Shown here: in pieces, positions 44,997 to 47,988 of the stretch
Layout of the letters: every line of letters begins with the position of its first letter
How positions within the stretch are numbered: position 1 is the stretch's first letter
NCBI GenBank assembly: GCA_910588125.1
Contig: CAJUPI010000019.1
Location: 1-47,988 of the forward strand
DNA: 47,988 bases
Source: an uncultured Lachnospiraceae bacterium
GTDB lineage: Bacteria > Bacillota > Clostridia > Lachnospirales > Lachnospiraceae
Direction: 5' to 3'
Made by a program: the position numbers and the translations under genes
Notes under the pieces: generated by a model
Seen by the model: only the letters and a program-made list of their open reading frames with translations
Told to the model about the DNA's origin: nothing
The model's database searches: none

Positions 44997-45764
44997 TTAA
45001 ATATCTCCTCTGCTAATCACTTCTGCTGCCAACATTCGATAGCTTTCTGCCCCTGATGATCGGGTATCATAAAAATTAATAGGCATTCCGTGACTCGGCG
45101 CTTCTGCCAATCTGACATTTCTTGGAATAATAGTTTTATAAATAGTTCCTTTTAAATAATTTTTCACATTCTCTACAACTTCCAGAGAAAGATTTGTTCG
45201 GGCATCATACATTGTAAAGACTACTCCCTCCAGCTCCAATTTAGGATTTAACTTTCTTTTTACTAAATCTACAGTCTGAATAATTTGACTTAACCCCTCC
45301 AAAGCATAGTATTCACATTGAATCGGAACCAATACAGTATTTGCTGCAGTTAACGCATTAATTGTTAGTAAATTCAATGAAGGAGGACAATCTACAATAA
45401 TAAAATCATATTGGCTTTCTATCTCCTCCAATTCTTTACGTAGCTTCGATTCCTTATCTTCTTCGTCCAATAATTCGATTTCTGCTCCAGCTAAATCTAC
45501 ATCCGAAGGAAGAATATCCAAATTTTCATGAACATCTCGAATGATACATTCATCAATCTTACATTCTCCCATTAGCAATTCATATACCGTCTTACTCATA
45601 TATCCTTTTTCAAAACCCAGACCGCTGGTAGCATTTCCTTGCGGATCAAAATCTACTGTTAAAACTTTCTGTCCTGCTTCAGCCAAGCAAGCAGAAAGAT
45701 TAATCGCTGTAGTCGTTTTTCCTACCCCACCCTTTTGATTTGCAATAGCTATTATTCTTCCCAT
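44997..45764 (-). CDS. parA: ParA/Soj chromosome-partitioning ATPase
   Basis: A 255-residue deviant-Walker ATPase: KGGVGKTTTAIN near residue 11, DFDPQGNATSGLG, and DCPPSLNLLTINAL. With ParB it segregates origins and, as Soj in Bacillus, affects DnaA. ATG 45764 follows AAGGAAAAAA; the frame extends 13 codons upstream without better support. The promoter is extended -10 type at 45806-45814. Confidence 0.96.
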   Translation of the reverse strand: MGRIIAIANQKGGVGKTTTAINLSACLAEAGQKVLTVDFDPQGNATSGLGFEKGYMSKTVYELLMGECKIDECIIRDVHENLDILPSDVDLAGAEIELLDEEDKESKLRKELEEIESQYDFIIVDCPPSLNLLTINALTAANTVLVPIQCEYYALEGLSQIIQTVDLVKRKLNPKLELEGVVFTMYDARTNLSLEVVENVKNYLKGTIYKTIIPRNVRLAEAPSHGMPINFYDTRSSGAESYRMLAAEVISRGDI

Positions 45765-45805
45765 ATTTTTTCCTTTTATTTTATTGTTTTGTACCTTTTC
45801 CATTT

Positions 45806-45814
45806 AGTATATCA
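45806..45814 (-). promoter_or_regulatory. extended -10 promoter of parAB
   Basis: TGATATACT on the minus strand is an extended -10 element 42 bases before the parA start. The -35 is weak. Confidence 0.5.
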
Positions 45815-45869
45815 TAATTTATCTTATTTTCCTATGTATAAACAAAATAAAAGAGAAAAAAAATTATAA

Positions 45870-45885
45870 TGTTTCACGTGAAACA
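45870..45885. promoter_or_regulatory. parS site 1
   Basis: TGTTTCACGTGAAACA is a perfect canonical parS, extended to an 18-bp palindrome by flanking A and T. It is the ParB loading site and lies upstream of parA. Confidence 0.96.
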
Positions 45886-45921
45886 TGAATAAAATTTTCT
45901 CTATAAGTAAATATTTTTTGA

Positions 45922-45950
45922 TTGTAACCATGAGTAATTTGTATTATACT
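45922..45950 (+). promoter_or_regulatory. promoter of the alpha/beta-hydrolase-fold gene
   Basis: TTGTAA (45922-45927) and TATACT (45945-45950) have 17-base spacing. It lies 36 bases past parS site 1, so ParB spreading could affect it. Confidence 0.65.
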
Positions 45951-45990
45951 TATCTTATAAAATATCCTAATTCGCATATAGGAGATATCT

Positions 45991-46941
45991 ATGAAAACTA
46001 AAAATAAACTTTTAACTTTATTAATTTTATCCTCCAGCGCAATCACCAGTACGGCCTTTATTAACAATTTAATTAAAATAAAGGCGATTAAAGAGAATAC
46101 TACAGAAGACCTAAAATCTTATTGCTATCCATGGCGGCTGGGCAATATTCATTATACAAAATCAGGAAGCGGGAAACCCATACTTCTTATTCATGATTTA
46201 AATGCCTCTTCCAGTATTTATGAATGGAGCCAATTGATTCCTCTTCTTTCAAAAAGCTATACTGTCTATGCTATTGATCTTTTAGGATGTGGCAAATCAG
46301 AAAAGGTAAACACTACTTATACAAATTATCTTTACGTACAATTAATTTCTGATTTTATAAAATCAGAAATTGGGCATCGTGTAAACATTATTGCTACTGG
46401 CGAATCTGCATCTGTATCTATTATGGCATGCTCTAATAATTCAGATCTTTTTGATCAAATTATGTTAGTCAATCCACTGAGCCTCGCTGAATATTGTAAG
46501 ATGCCTGGTAAAAGAGCTCGATTATATAAGAAAATAATTGAATTACCTATAATAGGAACCTTACTTTACAATATAGCTGCCAATAAAAGTTTTATTGAAG
46601 AAGAAATGAAAAAAAGTTATTTTTATAATCCCTATAGTATAAAACCATATATAATCAATTCTTACTATAAATCAGCACACTTGGGATTTTCACCAAAATC
46701 GATGTATGCAAGTCAAAAATGCAATTATACTAAATGTAATATTATAAACGCTATTAAAAAAATAAATAATAGTATTTATTTAGTCGGAGGCGGAGAAATA
46801 GAAGATATTTCAACCAGATTAAATGAGTACAAGATTTACAACCCCGCTGTTGAAATTTCTTTGATTCCAGAAACTAAGTATTTACCACAATTAGAAAACC
46901 CAGGGCTTTTAAATGATATCATACGAACTTATTTTTGTTAA
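45991..46941 (+). CDS. alpha/beta-hydrolase-fold protein, catalytic His replaced
   Basis: A 316-residue protein with an N-terminal hydrophobic segment (residues about 6-25) that acts as a signal or anchor. The fold is clear: GSGKPILLIHDLNASSSIYE and VYAIDLLGCGKSEK, and the nucleophile elbow ATGESAS (Ser139), which has Ser in place of the second Gly. Where the family has the catalytic His (GHxPxxExP), this protein has ETKYLPQLENP, with Tyr297 in the His position. It may therefore be inactive or use other residues. ATATAGGAG precedes the ATG. It lies between two parS sites. Confidence 0.8.
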   Translation: MKTKNKLLTLLILSSSAITSTAFINNLIKIKAIKENTTEDLKSYCYPWRLGNIHYTKSGSGKPILLIHDLNASSSIYEWSQLIPLLSKSYTVYAIDLLGCGKSEKVNTTYTNYLYVQLISDFIKSEIGHRVNIIATGESASVSIMACSNNSDLFDQIMLVNPLSLAEYCKMPGKRARLYKKIIELPIIGTLLYNIAANKSFIEEEMKKSYFYNPYSIKPYIINSYYKSAHLGFSPKSMYASQKCNYTKCNIINAIKKINNSIYLVGGGEIEDISTRLNEYKIYNPAVEISLIPETKYLPQLENPGLLNDIIRTYFC

Positions 46942-47092
46942 CTTAATTCTTCTTCATAAAAAGTATGCGTTAAAACACATAGCTCTCATTGGAAAACAGT
47001 TGTAACAGCAACCACTTTCCTTATGCTCATAGTTCAATTCTCTGGAAAACTTTTATTTCATAAGACACAATATTTTATAAAATAAAACAAAA

Positions 47093-47108
47093 TGTTTCAC
47101 GTGAAACA
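47093..47108. promoter_or_regulatory. parS site 2
   Basis: A second perfect TGTTTCACGTGAAACA, extended by flanking AAs and TTs to a 22-bp palindrome. It lies 1.2 kb from site 1, between the hydrolase-fold and the glyoxalase-fold genes. Confidence 0.96.
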
Positions 47109-47149
47109 TTTTAATAATTTATATAACACTATAAAAAGGAGACATAATC

Positions 47150-47515
47150 ATGATCAAATTTAACCACTTCAATTTCAACGTTCTAGATTTGGAAAAAAGC
47201 TTGAAATTTTACAAAGAAACTCTTAATCTAGAACCCATACGTGAAAAAACAGCCGCCGATAACTCATTTAAACTAGTTTATTTAGGAGATCAAATCTCAG
47301 ATTTTTCATTAGAACTTACTTGGCTTCGTGATCGTAAAGAGCCTTATAATCTTGGTGAATGTGAATTTCATCTCGCATTTATCACTGATGACTTCGAAAA
47401 CCTTCACAAAAAACATAAAGAACAAGGAGTTATCTGCTTTGAAAATGAAAAGATGGGAATTTATTTCATCTCTGATCCAGATGGATACTGGATCGAAATT
47501 GTTCCACAAAGATAA
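47150..47515 (+). CDS. VOC-fold protein, glyoxalase I-like
   Basis: A 121-residue two-module vicinal-oxygen-chelate protein: FNHFNFNVLDLEKSLKFYKE at the start, FSLELTW in the middle and DPDGYWIEIVPQR at the end. The four metal-ligand positions are present as His6, Glu55, His74 and Glu116, as in GloA. It may isomerise the methylglyoxal-glutathione (or other thiol) hemithioacetal to a lactoyl thioester, though many Clostridia lack glutathione. AAAAAGGAG precedes the ATG. Confidence 0.85.
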   Translation: MIKFNHFNFNVLDLEKSLKFYKETLNLEPIREKTAADNSFKLVYLGDQISDFSLELTWLRDRKEPYNLGECEFHLAFITDDFENLHKKHKEQGVICFENEKMGIYFISDPDGYWIEIVPQR

Positions 47516-47612
47516 ATAATATGATACGAGGATCAAAAAATCATATATGACATATTAAATATCAATATATAACTTTACAATTTTAAAAATTATAATAAGC
47601 ATATCGACAAAC

Positions 47613-47706
47613 AATGTCATCAAATTTAGCTCTAATGATACTCAGCCATAAAAAAAGGAGCGGGAAGCGGTGGAAAATGGTCTGAAGATTTTTCTGCCGC
47701 TTTCCT
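47613..47706. repeat. first copy of a direct repeat, with short hairpin
   Basis: The roughly 70-base block beginning AATGTCATCAAATTTAGCTC recurs, with changes, at 47707, an offset of 94 bases. Shared segments include TTTAGCTCT, ATACTCAGCCAT and AAAAAGGAGCGGGAAG. Inside the copy AAGCGG (47665-47670) pairs with CCGCTT (47697-47702), and GAAAAT with ATTTTTC further in. It looks like a shortened version of the element at 47707-47984. Confidence 0.75.
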
Positions 47707-47985
47707 AATGTCATTAAAGTTTAGCTCTGAGAATACTCAGCCATGGAAAAAGGAGCGGGAAGAGGCGAAAAAATGATCTGCCACTTTTGACTTTGCAGGG
47801 ATTTAGAAGTCCTTAAATCTCTGAGTTTTGCGTAGAAACGAAAATGCACACTGTCTGAGCGAAGCGAGTTTGGGCATTTTCGTTTCGCTTTTCGCAAAAA
47901 TCAGTGATTTTAGGAATTCTTGATCCCGAAACCGGAAAAAGCGGCAGACCATTTTTCCGCCTCTTCCCGCTCCTTTTTCCATGGC
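47707..47985. repeat. long imperfect palindromic element, cut near the window edge
   Basis: The left arm from 47742 (CCATGGAAAAAGGAGCGGGA) is matched by the reverse complement of the right arm ending at 47984. Pairing continues inwards through TTTTGCG/CGCAAAA and AACGAAAATGC/GCATTTTCGTT to a centre holding TGAGCGAAGCGAGTTT. Total about 240 bases. Several arm differences are G-to-A changes that would still pair as G-U in a minus-strand RNA. No coding frame is supported. A non-autonomous repeat or hairpin RNA is possible. Confidence 0.8.
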
Positions 47986-47988
47986 GTA

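Noticed and set aside
47613..47985. CRISPR array
   Set aside because: Only two imperfect direct repeats at 94-base offset plus an inverted repeat; no regular spacers or cas genes.

Overview
The window is a low-GC chromosomal segment from an endospore-forming member of the Clostridia, most likely the Lachnospiraceae. The basis is the Streptococcus-like fab/acc gene order with FabK as enoyl reductase, spmA/spmB, a GerMN-type lipoprotein, DUF4317 and DUF4446 proteins, the holB-ricT-trmN6-rsmI block, and parA/parB with two perfect parS sites. The parS sites suggest proximity to the replication origin.

Layout. 1-396: a damaged tRNA-Arg-like sequence and AT-rich spacer. 397-5840 (minus): a four-gene secondary-metabolite-like operon of glycosyltransferase, SDR/metallo-beta-lactamase fusion, adenylate-forming enzyme and a KAS III/OleA-like thiolase-fold enzyme. 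5963-9037 (plus): a TPP riboswitch controlling a thiamine-binding protein and a thiXYZ-type ABC importer. 9268-9945: a MerR-like regulator. 10063-13902 (minus): gdpP-rplI-dnaB. 14197-18247: a DUF4317 protein, a small conserved protein, a DUF885 lipoprotein and a GerMN lipoprotein. 18265-30808 (minus): a type II fatty acid synthesis cluster, fabH-acpP-fabK-fabD-fabG-fabF-accB-fabZ-accC-accDA, followed by a second FabK/nitronate-monooxygenase-like flavoenzyme, spmA-spmB and a separately promoted FabT-like MarR regulator. 31047-35476: cysK, an EAL-domain protein and a GntR/ABC-2 operon. 35473-41315 (minus): an Orn/Lys/Arg decarboxylase, a guanylate-kinase-like protein, holB, ricT, trmN6 and rsmI. 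41432-44017: a small protein, a sigma-like/TM/extracytoplasmic protein and a DUF4446 protein. 44044-47515: parB, parA, an alpha/beta-hydrolase-fold protein between two parS sites, and a glyoxalase-fold protein. 47613-47988: a repeat cluster with a roughly 240-nt imperfect palindrome cut by the window edge.

How it fits together. The fab cluster has one strong promoter upstream of fabH, a FabT-like operator just downstream of its -10, and a leader that can fold into a long three-tier stem-loop. The regulator that probably reads the operator lies at the far end of the locus. The four-gene operon at 397-5840 draws on the same acyl chemistry but has its own OleA-like condensing enzyme. Its architecture (OleA-like, adenylate-forming, SDR fused to MBL, UGT-type glycosyltransferase) is the best candidate for an undescribed pathway. 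The fabH leader RNA and the terminal palindromic repeat are the most interesting non-coding elements.
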